25,366 nt of DNA, from contig DATBHH010000024.1 in assembly GCA_036557525.1 (NCBI GenBank), positions 1 through 25,366 of the forward strand, written 5' to 3'. Below, in pieces: positions 6,362-14,316 of this stretch. Below the pieces are notes generated by a model that saw only the letters and a program-made list of their open reading frames with translations, searched no databases and had not been told where the DNA came from. This stretch comes from VRUE01 sp036557525. GTDB taxonomy: Bacteria; Actinomycetota; Thermoleophilia; Solirubrobacterales; 70-9. Within the stretch, counting starts at the first letter, position 1. Each line of letters starts with the position of its first letter. The position numbers were made by a program, and so were the translations under genes.

Positions 6362-8335
6362 TCAGGCGGTCAATTCGGGCGGGGCGGTGAGAAGGACCCG
6401 GCACGGGGCCTTCTTCAGCACATACTGTGTCGCCGAGCCGATCTCGGCCGGCCTCGCCGCTCCGATCCCGCCCAGCACGGCCCCGCCGCGGACCTTCGTC
6501 GGCGGCTCGCCGCCGACGATGATCGCCTCGGCCTGGGTGCGCATCGCCTCTTCGACGATCCCCTTGCCGACGTCCCGTGCCCGCAGCAGCTCGGCCGACA
6601 CCGCGACGTTCTCGTACTCCTCGCCGACGTCGCGGGCGCGCTCGAGCACCCGCCGGGCCTCCTCCTCGCGCTCGTTCGGGAGGTCGGCGTCGAGCGGCAG
6701 CGTCAGCGGCACCTCGAGGACGTAGACGACCTCGAGCCGGGTGTCCTGACCGCTCCCGTCGGACTCCTCGGCGCTGGCCGCGGCGAGCCGGCCTGCGGTC
6801 GAGACGATGTCGTCGTCGAGCTCGGTCCCGAAGACCGGGACGAGGATGTTGCGGTAGGAAACCTCGCGGACCTGCTTGGTCAGCGCCCGCTCGGTGACCG
6901 AGACCCGCCTCGTCAGCGAGGTCCCCTCGACCACCTTGCGGTAGACGACGTAGAAGAGGAGGCCGAAGGCAATCCAGCCGAGGCCGACCCAGCGGGCCGT
7001 TTCGTGGATGGCGAGGACGCTGATGAACGCCAGGCCGGTGAGGACCGCGGCGACCACGACCGGGATCGGGATGCTCGCGCCGCGCCAGTCGACGTTGCCC
7101 GGCACCCGGAACGGTCGCGGCCGGTCGGGTTCGGTCACCCGCAGACGCAGGATCGAGAGGTGCGCGATCGTGATCGCCAGGGTCGCGCCGAAGGCGTAGA
7201 TGCCGGCGAGGAGCTTGACGTCGGTCGGCACCACCAGGCCGATCGCGATCAGGCCCGAGATCGCGATCGCGATGTGGGGCGTGGCGTGGCGTGCGTTCAG
7301 TTTTCCGAGCCAGCTCGGGATCTGGCGGTTGATCGCGAGCGTGTAGATGTGGCGGGACACCCCGAGCATCGCTGTCGTCGAGGCCCAGAACAGGACCGGG
7401 GTCGCGACGATCGCGACGATCCAGCGCATCGAGTCGGCCACCCAGCGCGGTTCGAAGGCCGAGACCACCCCCAGGACCGGCTCCTCGACGAACTCACCGC
7501 CGAGGGCAGTGTGGGGCCCACCGGGGCCGGCGACGACGGGCACCGCCATCAGGGCTACCGCTGCCATCCCGGCGTAGATCAGCGGCACCGCGACGGCCCC
7601 GACCGAGACGATCCGCTTCAGGTCGCGTGGTTCGACCTCGATGTCGGGCGCGAGGTCGGAGGCGGCCTCGATCCCCGCGTAGGCGAGCATCGCGACCACC
7701 GCGGCGTAGATGACGTCCTTCAGGCTCGGGTTGGTGAACAGGTCGAGCTGGTCGGTGAGTCGGTCGGGGTGGAAGACGGCGAGGACGCCGACGACGATCA
7801 CCGCCAGCTGCAGGGCGATGTCGGCGAGCGCGAGGACGACGAGCCAGCGTTCGCGAACGCCGCGGCCGGTGACGTTGAGGACGTTGAGGACGCAGGCGAT
7901 GACGATCACCGCCGCGGCGATCCCGATCTCCCATCCGGACTCGCCGAGATCGGAGGAGACCGGTGTCAGGTAGTGCGGAACCGAGATCGCCGCCAGGGCG
8001 GCGACGATCAGGTAGTCGATCAGGATCGCCCAGCCGGCGATGAAGGCGACCAGCTCGTTGAACCCATGGCGGGCGAAGCTCGAGGAGCCGCCGCGTTCGC
8101 GGATCATCGCGCCGCCCTCGACGTAGGTCAGGGTCGCGAGGACGAACAGCAGCCCGGCGACGAGGAAGATCAGCGGCGTCAGGCCGAGGCCGCGATCGGC
8201 GACGACCCCGAGCGCGAAGTAGATCGAGAACCCGATCGCCGAGTAGACGGCGACGAACAGCCCGGGCACCCCCAGCCCGCGCTGAAACAGGGGCTCGAGG
8301 CGCGAGCCCTGAGCCTTCTGTTCCGGCTCGCTCAC
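6362..8335 (-). CDS. APC-superfamily permease with C-terminal USP domain (second copy)
   Basis: This 657-residue protein is a fusion. Residues ~25-475 hold about 12 hydrophobic segments of the APC superfamily, with the TM1 string IGFSIYFALG, RGGSSSFARHGFNEL in the TM2-3 region, IDYLIVAAL in TM3 and AYAGIEAASD in TM6. Residues ~500-650 form a cytoplasmic universal-stress (UspA-like) domain with NILVPVFG at its start and a nucleotide-loop-like GGIGAARPAEIGS before VLKKAPCRVLL. The family imports amino acids or, in the KUP/KimA branch, K+. The substrate is not decided here. It is a paralogue of the permease at 8549-10447, from which it is separated by a small membrane-protein gene. Its ATG overlaps that gene's stop (ATGA), and RCK genes follow. 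Confidence 0.88.
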   Translation of the reverse strand: MSEPEQKAQGSRLEPLFQRGLGVPGLFVAVYSAIGFSIYFALGVVADRGLGLTPLIFLVAGLLFVLATLTYVEGGAMIRERGGSSSFARHGFNELVAFIAGWAILIDYLIVAALAAISVPHYLTPVSSDLGESGWEIGIAAAVIVIACVLNVLNVTGRGVRERWLVVLALADIALQLAVIVVGVLAVFHPDRLTDQLDLFTNPSLKDVIYAAVVAMLAYAGIEAASDLAPDIEVEPRDLKRIVSVGAVAVPLIYAGMAAVALMAVPVVAGPGGPHTALGGEFVEEPVLGVVSAFEPRWVADSMRWIVAIVATPVLFWASTTAMLGVSRHIYTLAINRQIPSWLGKLNARHATPHIAIAISGLIAIGLVVPTDVKLLAGIYAFGATLAITIAHLSILRLRVTEPDRPRPFRVPGNVDWRGASIPIPVVVAAVLTGLAFISVLAIHETARWVGLGWIAFGLLFYVVYRKVVEGTSLTRRVSVTERALTKQVREVSYRNILVPVFGTELDDDIVSTAGRLAAASAEESDGSGQDTRLEVVYVLEVPLTLPLDADLPNEREEEARRVLERARDVGEEYENVAVSAELLRARDVGKGIVEEAMRTQAEAIIVGGEPPTKVRGGAVLGGIGAARPAEIGSATQYVLKKAPCRVLLTAPPELTA

Positions 8336-8532
8336 CTCTGCGAGCCGATCCGCGCCGACGCCCAGAGCCGCCCGGCGCCGACCGCCAGGAAGGCGATCCC
8401 CAGCACGACGCCGACCGACAGCGGCCCGCCGCCGCTGACGAGGGCGGTGATCAGAATCCCCAGCCCGAGCGCGATCAGCACGAAGGAGAAGACGCGGACG
8501 GAGCCGCGGTAGATCCGCTCGGGAGAGGCCAT
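8332..8532 (-). CDS. Small two-helix membrane protein
   Basis: This 66-residue protein has two predicted membrane helices, about residues 14-33 and 38-56, joined by a short GGGP turn, with basic residues at both ends (both termini probably cytoplasmic). I placed the start at the ATG at 8530-8532; a GTG directly upstream is also in frame. The stop overlaps the start of the downstream permease by 4 bp (ATGA), and the upstream permease ends 16 bp before, so it is transcribed and translated with both. I do not recognise a family. Its constant position between two paralogous permeases suggests an accessory subunit, which is an inference from context. Confidence 0.75.
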   Translation of the reverse strand: MASPERIYRGSVRVFSFVLIALGLGILITALVSGGGPLSVGVVLGIAFLAVGAGRLWASARIGSQR

Positions 8533-8548
8533 CACGACTCTGACGATT

Positions 8549-10447
8549 CTAGGCGGGCGCCGGCTGCGCCTCCGCCGCCTGCTGGACCCCGTGGTCGGAG
8601 ACGACGATCACCCGGCAGGGGCGCTCGGCGAGGACGGTTTCGAGCGTCTTGTCGTAGATCGGGGTCCCGTTGCGAAAGCGAAGCGGGACGACCACCGCGG
8701 CGGCGTTGATCATCTTCGCCTCGTCGGCGATCGAGTAGCCGGCCTGGCCCGGGCGCACGCGCTCGACGTGACCCGTGACCCGCTGGCCCCCGATCAGCTT
8801 CGCCTGCTCGACCTTGCTCTGGGCGACGGCTTCCTCGCTGCGCATCTCGGCGTCCAGCGGGAGGTTGGTCGGGACGGTCAGCATCGAGTGGACGTGGATC
8901 CCCCGCAGGCGTTTGGAGGCCAGCTTGACGGCGGTGCCGACCACCTCCTCCGAGAACGGGTCGCCGTCCTCGAAGGCGACGAGAACGCTCCGGTACTCGA
9001 TCTCCTCGACCCCGAGCGGCTCCGGCGTGACGACCTTGACCGTCTCGGTCAGCGGCAGATTCTGATTGCGGCGGTAGAGCATGTAGACGGCGATGCCGAG
9101 GATCATCCAGCCGGTTCCGACGATCAGGGTGGTCGGGTTGAGCGCCATCACGACTATCCACGCCCCGAAGGTTCCGAGCCCGCCGAGGACCGCGGTCAGC
9201 GGCAGCTCGACGCCGAACGCCCGGAAGTTCAGCGGCGGCTTCCAGGGCCGTTCCTCGTAGGACTTTCGCCGCCGCAGCTGGATCACCGCAAGGTGGGCGA
9301 TCGTGAACGAGAGCATCGCGCCGAACGAGTACATCGTCGCCAGGAAGTCGGTCTTGCCCGGCAGCAGCGTGATCGTCGCGACCCCGGCGAAGATCACGAT
9401 CGCGATGTAGGGGGTGCGGTAGCGCGGGTGAACCTGTCGCAGCTTCTCCGGCAGCTGCCGGTGCTGTCCCATCGAGTAGGTGAGGCGCGAGACCCCGATC
9501 AGGCCCGCGTTGGTCGCGATCAGAAGGATCACCGCCGCGAGGACGCCGACGTAGAAGCGGAGGATTTCGGTCATGCCGGCACCCAGCCCGAGGTTCTCGA
9601 CGATGCCGAGCATCGGGTCGTTGGCGAACTCGCTGCCGAGGCTGGTCGAGTAGTGGCCGGCGGCATCGTGGGTGACCGGCATCGCCGAGAGGGCGACCAT
9701 CGGGATGAAGAGATAGAGGCCGAGCACCGCGGCGACGGTGACCCCGACGCTGCGCGGGATCGTCTGCGGCGCCTCGCGGGCCTCCTCGGCCATGTTCGAG
9801 ATCGTCTCGATCCCGGTGTAGGCGATCATCCCCACCGCGATCCCGAGCGCGAAGTCGCTCCAGGTCGGGGCGACGCCGAGATGGATGTTGTCGACGAGGA
9901 CCTGGGGGTTGAAGACGAGGAACAGCCCGATCCCGACGAGCACGATCTGGGTCGCGATGTCGGCCACCGCGAGGATCAGGTTCAGCCGCGCCGACTCCTG
10001 CGAGCCGCGGATGTTGAGCAGCGCCAGGCCGGCTATCAGGATCGCGCCGGCGATGATGTCCCCGGGCCCGTGGCGGAGCGGCTCCCAGAAGACGGCCATG
10101 TAATGGGGCACGAAGTAGGCCGAGATCGCGACCGTGATCGTGTAGTTGAGCATCTGCCCCCAGGCGGCGATGAAGCTGACCAGCTCGTTGAACGCGTGGC
10201 GGGCGAAGCTCGAGGACCCGCCGGCCTCGGGGTACATCACGGTCGCCTCCGCGTAGGTTGCCGCGGTCGCGGCGAAGATCAGGCCTGAGATCACGAACGC
10301 GATCGGCGTCAGCCCGAGCGCGAACGACGCGGTCACGCCGAGCGCGTAGTAGATCGAGGAGCCGACGTTGCCGTAGGCCGCGGAGAACAGCGCCCCGACG
10401 CCGTGGACGCGGCTCAGCGATTCGTCTCTGGGGATGCGCCGGGCCAT
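8549..10447 (-). CDS. APC-superfamily permease with C-terminal USP domain (first copy)
   Basis: This 632-residue membrane protein has about 12 helices in residues ~15-470 and a UspA-like cytoplasmic domain in residues ~490-622 (SVLVAFEDGDPFSEE to CRVIVVSDHG). Family landmarks are AYGNVGSSIYYALG in TM1 (residues 25-37), PEAGGSSSFARHAFNEL (residues 73-89), LNYTITVAISAY in TM3 and YTGIETISN in TM6. The USP domain lacks an obvious Gly-rich nucleotide loop, unlike its paralogue. APC proteins carry amino acids, polyamines or K+. The KimA-like helix-plus-USP architecture and the RCK genes downstream make a K+ role possible but unproven. It follows the alpha-hydroxy-acid oxidase gene by 24 bp and has no strong Shine-Dalgarno sequence. 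Confidence 0.88.
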   Translation of the reverse strand: MARRIPRDESLSRVHGVGALFSAAYGNVGSSIYYALGVTASFALGLTPIAFVISGLIFAATAATYAEATVMYPEAGGSSSFARHAFNELVSFIAAWGQMLNYTITVAISAYFVPHYMAVFWEPLRHGPGDIIAGAILIAGLALLNIRGSQESARLNLILAVADIATQIVLVGIGLFLVFNPQVLVDNIHLGVAPTWSDFALGIAVGMIAYTGIETISNMAEEAREAPQTIPRSVGVTVAAVLGLYLFIPMVALSAMPVTHDAAGHYSTSLGSEFANDPMLGIVENLGLGAGMTEILRFYVGVLAAVILLIATNAGLIGVSRLTYSMGQHRQLPEKLRQVHPRYRTPYIAIVIFAGVATITLLPGKTDFLATMYSFGAMLSFTIAHLAVIQLRRRKSYEERPWKPPLNFRAFGVELPLTAVLGGLGTFGAWIVVMALNPTTLIVGTGWMILGIAVYMLYRRNQNLPLTETVKVVTPEPLGVEEIEYRSVLVAFEDGDPFSEEVVGTAVKLASKRLRGIHVHSMLTVPTNLPLDAEMRSEEAVAQSKVEQAKLIGGQRVTGHVERVRPGQAGYSIADEAKMINAAAVVVPLRFRNGTPIYDKTLETVLAERPCRVIVVSDHGVQQAAEAQPAPA

Positions 10448-10471
10448 CTAGGCGCCGATTCGTTCGTCCAT

Positions 10472-11563
10472 TCAGACCGAATATACGTCTGCCTCAGATG
10501 CCCGCCGCAGGTGGGAGGCGCCGAGCGCGGCCGGGGTCGGACAGCCGCAGAGGGCGAGGGTCAGCTCGAGCTCCTCGCGCAGCAGCTCGAGGACCCGCAG
10601 CGCGCCCGCCTCGCCGCCGACGGCGAGGCCCCAGAGCGCCGGCCTGCCGATCAGGACGGCGTCGGCGCCGAGGGCGAGCGCGATCGCGACGTCGACCCCG
10701 CGCCGGACACCGCCGTCGACGAGGACGAGCGCCCTCCCGGCGACGGCGTCGACCACCTCTGCGAGCGCGTCGGCGGTGGCCGGGCAGCGGTCGAGCTGGC
10801 GGCCCCCGTGGTTGGATACGACGACACCCGCGGCGCCGTGCTCGACCGCGAGGGCGCCGTCCTCGGCGGTGAGAACCCCCTTTACGAGGACCGGGACGCC
10901 CGCCTCGGCGGCGAGCTCCTCGAGCTGGGACCAGTCCATCGCCGGTTCCATCAGGTCGAACGTTTCGGAGATCGTCAGCGCCCGGCTCGATCCGAGCGCC
11001 GCTTCCACGCTCGGCACGCCGAGCTCCTCGGGGATCTGGAACCCGGTCCGGAGATCGCGCTCGCGGTTGCCACCGCGCGCGGCGTCGACGGTCAGGACGA
11101 TCGCCTCGTACCCGGTCGCGACGGCCTCATCGACAAGCGCCGTGGTGACGCCGGCGTCGCGGAACCGGTAGAGCTGGAACCAGCGCCGGCCGCCGGGCGC
11201 GGCCTCGGCGACCTGGGAGGGCCCCATAGTCGCCAGCGTCGATAGGCACATCACGGTCCCGGCCGCCGCCGCGGCCCGCGCCATCGCCGCCTCGCCCTCG
11301 GGGTCGACGAGCCCCTGGTAGGCCACCGGGGCGACGAGGATCGGGGCTGCCACCCGGCCGCCGAGGACCTCGGCCGATGTCTCCCAAACGCCGATCCCAG
11401 CCAGCGCTCGGGGGCGCAGCCGCCACCCTCTCCAGGCGGAGACGTTCTCGCGCAGCGTCAGCTCGTCGCCGGCGCCGCCGGCGAAGTACCCGTGCACCCC
11501 GGGCTCGAGCCTCTCGGCGGCGGCGCGCTCGAAATCGAAGACGTTGATCAAATCGTCGCCCAC
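10472..11563 (-). CDS. FMN-dependent alpha-hydroxy-acid oxidase/dehydrogenase
   Basis: This 363-residue TIM-barrel flavoenzyme oxidises a 2-hydroxy acid to a 2-oxo acid. The active-site signature SNHGGRQLD is at residues 250-258, with catalytic His252 and Arg255. The FMN-binding Lys228 (VLVKGV), the phosphate-binding DGGVRRG (283-289) and GRP (306-308) are present. Tyr26 in GYFAGGAGDE, Tyr132 and Asp160 in LTVD match the other substrate and flavin residues of the glycolate/lactate oxidase family. The length is typical. Whether lactate, glycolate or another acid is used cannot be read from the sequence. It starts at GTG, is the first gene of the minus-strand operon with the two APC-USP permeases, and diverges from the cupredoxin gene. 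Confidence 0.92.
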   Translation of the reverse strand: MGDDLINVFDFERAAAERLEPGVHGYFAGGAGDELTLRENVSAWRGWRLRPRALAGIGVWETSAEVLGGRVAAPILVAPVAYQGLVDPEGEAAMARAAAAAGTVMCLSTLATMGPSQVAEAAPGGRRWFQLYRFRDAGVTTALVDEAVATGYEAIVLTVDAARGGNRERDLRTGFQIPEELGVPSVEAALGSSRALTISETFDLMEPAMDWSQLEELAAEAGVPVLVKGVLTAEDGALAVEHGAAGVVVSNHGGRQLDRCPATADALAEVVDAVAGRALVLVDGGVRRGVDVAIALALGADAVLIGRPALWGLAVGGEAGALRVLELLREELELTLALCGCPTPAALGASHLRRASEADVYSV

Positions 11564-11634
11564 AGAGCCGCGACCCTAGCCGACCTCCGCCCGGAACCGG
11601 TGTGCGCGGACGGCAATCGGGGTAGTTGCTGCGA

Positions 11635-12093
11635 ATGCAAAGAATCATTGCCCGAATGGGCCCGATCACAGCCACCCTGATCGCCATCGCGCTGGGAATA
11701 GCGTCCTGCGGCGGAGGCGACGAAACGACGGCCGGAGGCGAATCGGCAGGCGCCGAAGACGGTGCGACGAGCGCCGAAGCCGAACTCGAACCGGAACCGA
11801 AGGAGAGCGCGCCGCCGCCGAGCGGGAACGCGCCGCGCGCCGAAAAGGTCGAAATCGTGAACTTCTCCTACCACCCCGACCCCGTCACCATCCAGGAAGG
11901 CGGGAAGGTGATCTGGATCAATCGCGACTCGTCCCCGCACACGGCGACCGCCGACGACGGCAGCTTCGACACCGGCGTGATCGACGAAGGGAAGCTCAAG
12001 TCCGAGACCTTCAAGGAACCCGGTGAATTCACCTACTTCTGCCAGATCCACCCGGGCATGCACGGCACGATCCGGGTGGTGCCCGCAGAGTGA
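11635..12093 (+). CDS. Cupredoxin (plastocyanin-like) lipoprotein
   Basis: This 152-residue protein has a signal helix and lipobox IASC, with the lipidated cysteine at residue 25. A Glu/Pro/Ser-rich linker (about residues 30-68) follows, then a single cupredoxin domain (70-152). The type-1 copper ligands are visible as His102 (SPHT), Cys136, His139 and Met142 in FCQIHPGMHG. It should be an extracellular, membrane-anchored copper electron carrier. The ATG at 11635 is preferred; a TTG at 11626 and an ATG at 11656 are in frame, but the latter would shorten the signal's basic end. It diverges from the alpha-hydroxy-acid oxidase gene and is convergent with hppA, 13 bp away. No oxidase or nitrite reductase partner is nearby. 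Confidence 0.9.
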   Translation: MQRIIARMGPITATLIAIALGIASCGGGDETTAGGESAGAEDGATSAEAELEPEPKESAPPPSGNAPRAEKVEIVNFSYHPDPVTIQEGGKVIWINRDSSPHTATADDGSFDTGVIDEGKLKSETFKEPGEFTYFCQIHPGMHGTIRVVPAE

Positions 12094-12106
12094 GGCCGCC
12101 GAGCTC

Positions 12107-14200
12107 CTAGAAGTGGACGATCGGGATGATCAGGATCGCGACGATGTTGGCGACCTTGATCATCGGGTTGATCGCCGGCCCGGCGGTGTCCTTGTAGGGA
12201 TCTCCGACGGTGTCGCCGGTGACCGAGGCGGCATGGGCCTCTGAGCCCTTGCCGCCGTGGGCGCCGTCCTCGATCAGCTTCTTCGCGTTGTCCCAGGCGC
12301 CGCCGCCGGCGGTCATCGAGACCGCGGCGAAGAGCCCGACCACGATCACGCCGATCAGCAGGCCGCCCAGCGCGTCGACGCTGAGGAGGCCGACGATCAC
12401 CGGGACGACGATCGGGATCAGCGACGGCAGGATCATCTCCTTCTGCGCCGCCGCGGTCACGATCGCGACCGTTTTCCCGTACTCGGGCTTCTCGGTCCCC
12501 TCCATGATCCCGGGGTGCTCACGGAACTGTTTGCGGACCTCCTCGACCACCTGGCCCCCGGCGCGCCCGACCGCCTCGATCGCGAGCGCCGCGAACAGGT
12601 AGACCATCATCCCGCCGATGATCAGCCCGATCAGCACGTCGGGCGTGGTCAGGTGGAAGAGGCTGTTGAGGTCGAACCCGGCCGGCGCTTCTTCGGCGAG
12701 TTCGCTCTTGAACGCCGCGAAAAGGACGAGCGCGGCAAGCGCCGCGGACCCGATCGCATAGCCCTTCGTGACCGCCTTGGTCGTGTTGCCGACCGCGTCG
12801 AGCGGGTCGGTGACGTTGCGGACGTCCTCGGGCAGATCGGCCATCTCGGCGATGCCGCCGGCGTTGTCGGTGATCGGCCCGAACGCGTCGAGGGCGACGA
12901 TCAGGCCGCAGAGCGAGAGCTGCGCCATCACGGCGACGCCGATACCGTAGACCCCGGCCAGCTCGTTTGCGGCGAGGATCGCGAGCGCGATCACGATCGC
13001 CGGCGCGGCCGTCGACTGGTAGCCCTGCGCCAGGCCCTGGATGATGTTCGTCGCGTGTCCGGTCTCCGACGCGTCGGCGATCGTCTTCACCGGCCGGAAG
13101 CGGGTCGACGTATAGAATTCCGTGATCGCAAAGAGCAGTGCGGTCACGGCGACGCCGATCACGGCGCAGAGCCAGAGGTCAGTGACGGTGATCGTGTCGG
13201 CCCCGGCCTTGAGGCCGAGCCGGACCGGGTCGCTCATCAGCCAGTGGGTGACCGGGTAGAAGGCCGCGATCGAGAGGATCCCGGAGATGATCAGGCCCTG
13301 GTATAGGGCGCCCTCGACACGGTCGGATTTTGTCCGCACGGTGAGCGCGCCGATGATCGAGGCGATGATCGCGACGCCGCCGATCACCAGTGGATAGATC
13401 GCGACCTCGCGGGTGAAGTCGCCACCGGCCCCGGTGAACGTCAGCACCCCGAGCAGCATCACCGCGACCGAGGTCACGGCGTAGGTCTCGAACAGATCGG
13501 CCGCCATCCCGGCGCAGTCGCCGACGTTGTCGCCGACGTTGTCGGCGATCACGGCGGGGTTGCGGGGGTCGTCCTCCGGGATCCCCGCCTCGACCTTGCC
13601 GACCAGGTCGGCGCCGACGTCGGCGGCCTTGGTGAAGATCCCGCCGCCGAGACGGGCGAAGACGGAGATCAGCGAACCGCCGAAGCCGAGCCCGACGAGG
13701 GCGTCGACCGCCTCCTTGTCGGTATTCACGGCTCCGGTGATGATCAGGAACCCGAAGTACCCGGCGACCCCGAAGAGGGCAAGCCCGACGACCAGCAGAC
13801 CGGTCACCGAGCCTCCTTTGAAGGCGACGTCGAGCGCCGGCGGGACGCCGCCGCGAGCGGCCTCGGCGACGCGGGCGTTGGCCCTGACCGAGAGGTTCAT
13901 CCCGATGAAACCCGCCGAGCCGGAGAGGATGCCGCCGACCACGAACCCGAGCGCGGTCTCCCAGTTCTGGAGGATCAGGAGCAGGATCGCGATCGGGATC
14001 GCGACCGTGGCGATGATCGTGTACTGGCGGTTCAGGTATGCGCGGGCCCCCTCCTGGACGGCGCCCGAGATTTCCTGCATCCGCTCGTTCCCCGGCGAGC
14101 GCGAGAGCAGGCTTTTGGTGATCAGCAGTCCGTAGATCACGGCCGCCCCCGCGCAGACGAGCGCGACGACGACTCCGTATTCGGTCAGGAAGTCGGTCAA
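12107..14200 (-). CDS. hppA: Membrane-bound proton-pumping pyrophosphatase, K+-independent
   Basis: This 697-residue integral membrane protein with about 16 helices couples pyrophosphate hydrolysis to H+ export. The Mg-PPi site motifs are DVGADLVGKVEAGIPEDD and NPAVIADNVGDNVGDCAGMAADLFE (about residues 190-235), with further acidic clusters in FGPITDNAGGIAEM and near the C-terminus (DNAKK, DTVGDPYKDT). The string GNTTKAVTKG carries Lys, and Thr three residues later, which is the signature of the K+-independent subclass; K+-dependent enzymes have Ala at both places. The start is TTG at 14198-14200 with Shine-Dalgarno GGAGGA 8 nt upstream. It lies downstream of the GCS2 gene with a 116-bp gap that may hold its own promoter. 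Confidence 0.96.
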   Translation of the reverse strand: MTDFLTEYGVVVALVCAGAAVIYGLLITKSLLSRSPGNERMQEISGAVQEGARAYLNRQYTIIATVAIPIAILLLILQNWETALGFVVGGILSGSAGFIGMNLSVRANARVAEAARGGVPPALDVAFKGGSVTGLLVVGLALFGVAGYFGFLIITGAVNTDKEAVDALVGLGFGGSLISVFARLGGGIFTKAADVGADLVGKVEAGIPEDDPRNPAVIADNVGDNVGDCAGMAADLFETYAVTSVAVMLLGVLTFTGAGGDFTREVAIYPLVIGGVAIIASIIGALTVRTKSDRVEGALYQGLIISGILSIAAFYPVTHWLMSDPVRLGLKAGADTITVTDLWLCAVIGVAVTALLFAITEFYTSTRFRPVKTIADASETGHATNIIQGLAQGYQSTAAPAIVIALAILAANELAGVYGIGVAVMAQLSLCGLIVALDAFGPITDNAGGIAEMADLPEDVRNVTDPLDAVGNTTKAVTKGYAIGSAALAALVLFAAFKSELAEEAPAGFDLNSLFHLTTPDVLIGLIIGGMMVYLFAALAIEAVGRAGGQVVEEVRKQFREHPGIMEGTEKPEYGKTVAIVTAAAQKEMILPSLIPIVVPVIVGLLSVDALGGLLIGVIVVGLFAAVSMTAGGGAWDNAKKLIEDGAHGGKGSEAHAASVTGDTVGDPYKDTAGPAINPMIKVANIVAILIIPIVHF

Positions 14201-14234
14201 GTTCGTAGTCCTCCGGCTGGGTTTAGCGGCGCGA

Positions 14235-14250
14235 GAGTCTATAAGGACTC
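14235..14250 (-). promoter_or_regulatory. Inverted repeat around a possible hppA -10 box
   Basis: GAGTC-TATAAG-GACTC is a perfect 5-bp-arm inverted repeat centred on an AT-rich core. On the minus strand it contains TATAGA, about 35 bp upstream of the hppA TTG start. No good -35 is seen. The rest of 14201-14316 holds only imperfect GC-rich inverted repeats (14252-14274; 14280-14301) and no gene. Confidence 0.3.
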
Positions 14251-14316
14251 ACGGAGCGGGGAGCGCCGCCTCCGACGGCAGCGCTGAGCGAGCTAGGCGC
14301 TATCCGTTGTTTTGCT

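Noticed and set aside
7004..10288. Long plus-strand open frames opposite the two APC permeases
   Set aside because: Their translations are Asp/Arg/His-rich with no domains, while the minus strand encodes complete membrane proteins.
12257..13306. A 349-residue plus-strand frame
   Set aside because: It is the Arg/Asp-rich shadow of hppA.
14280..14301. Intrinsic terminator after the GCS2 gene
   Set aside because: The AGCGC/GCGCT stem is short with a 12-nt loop, and the T-rich stretch lies on the side that would serve plus-strand transcription, where there is no gene.
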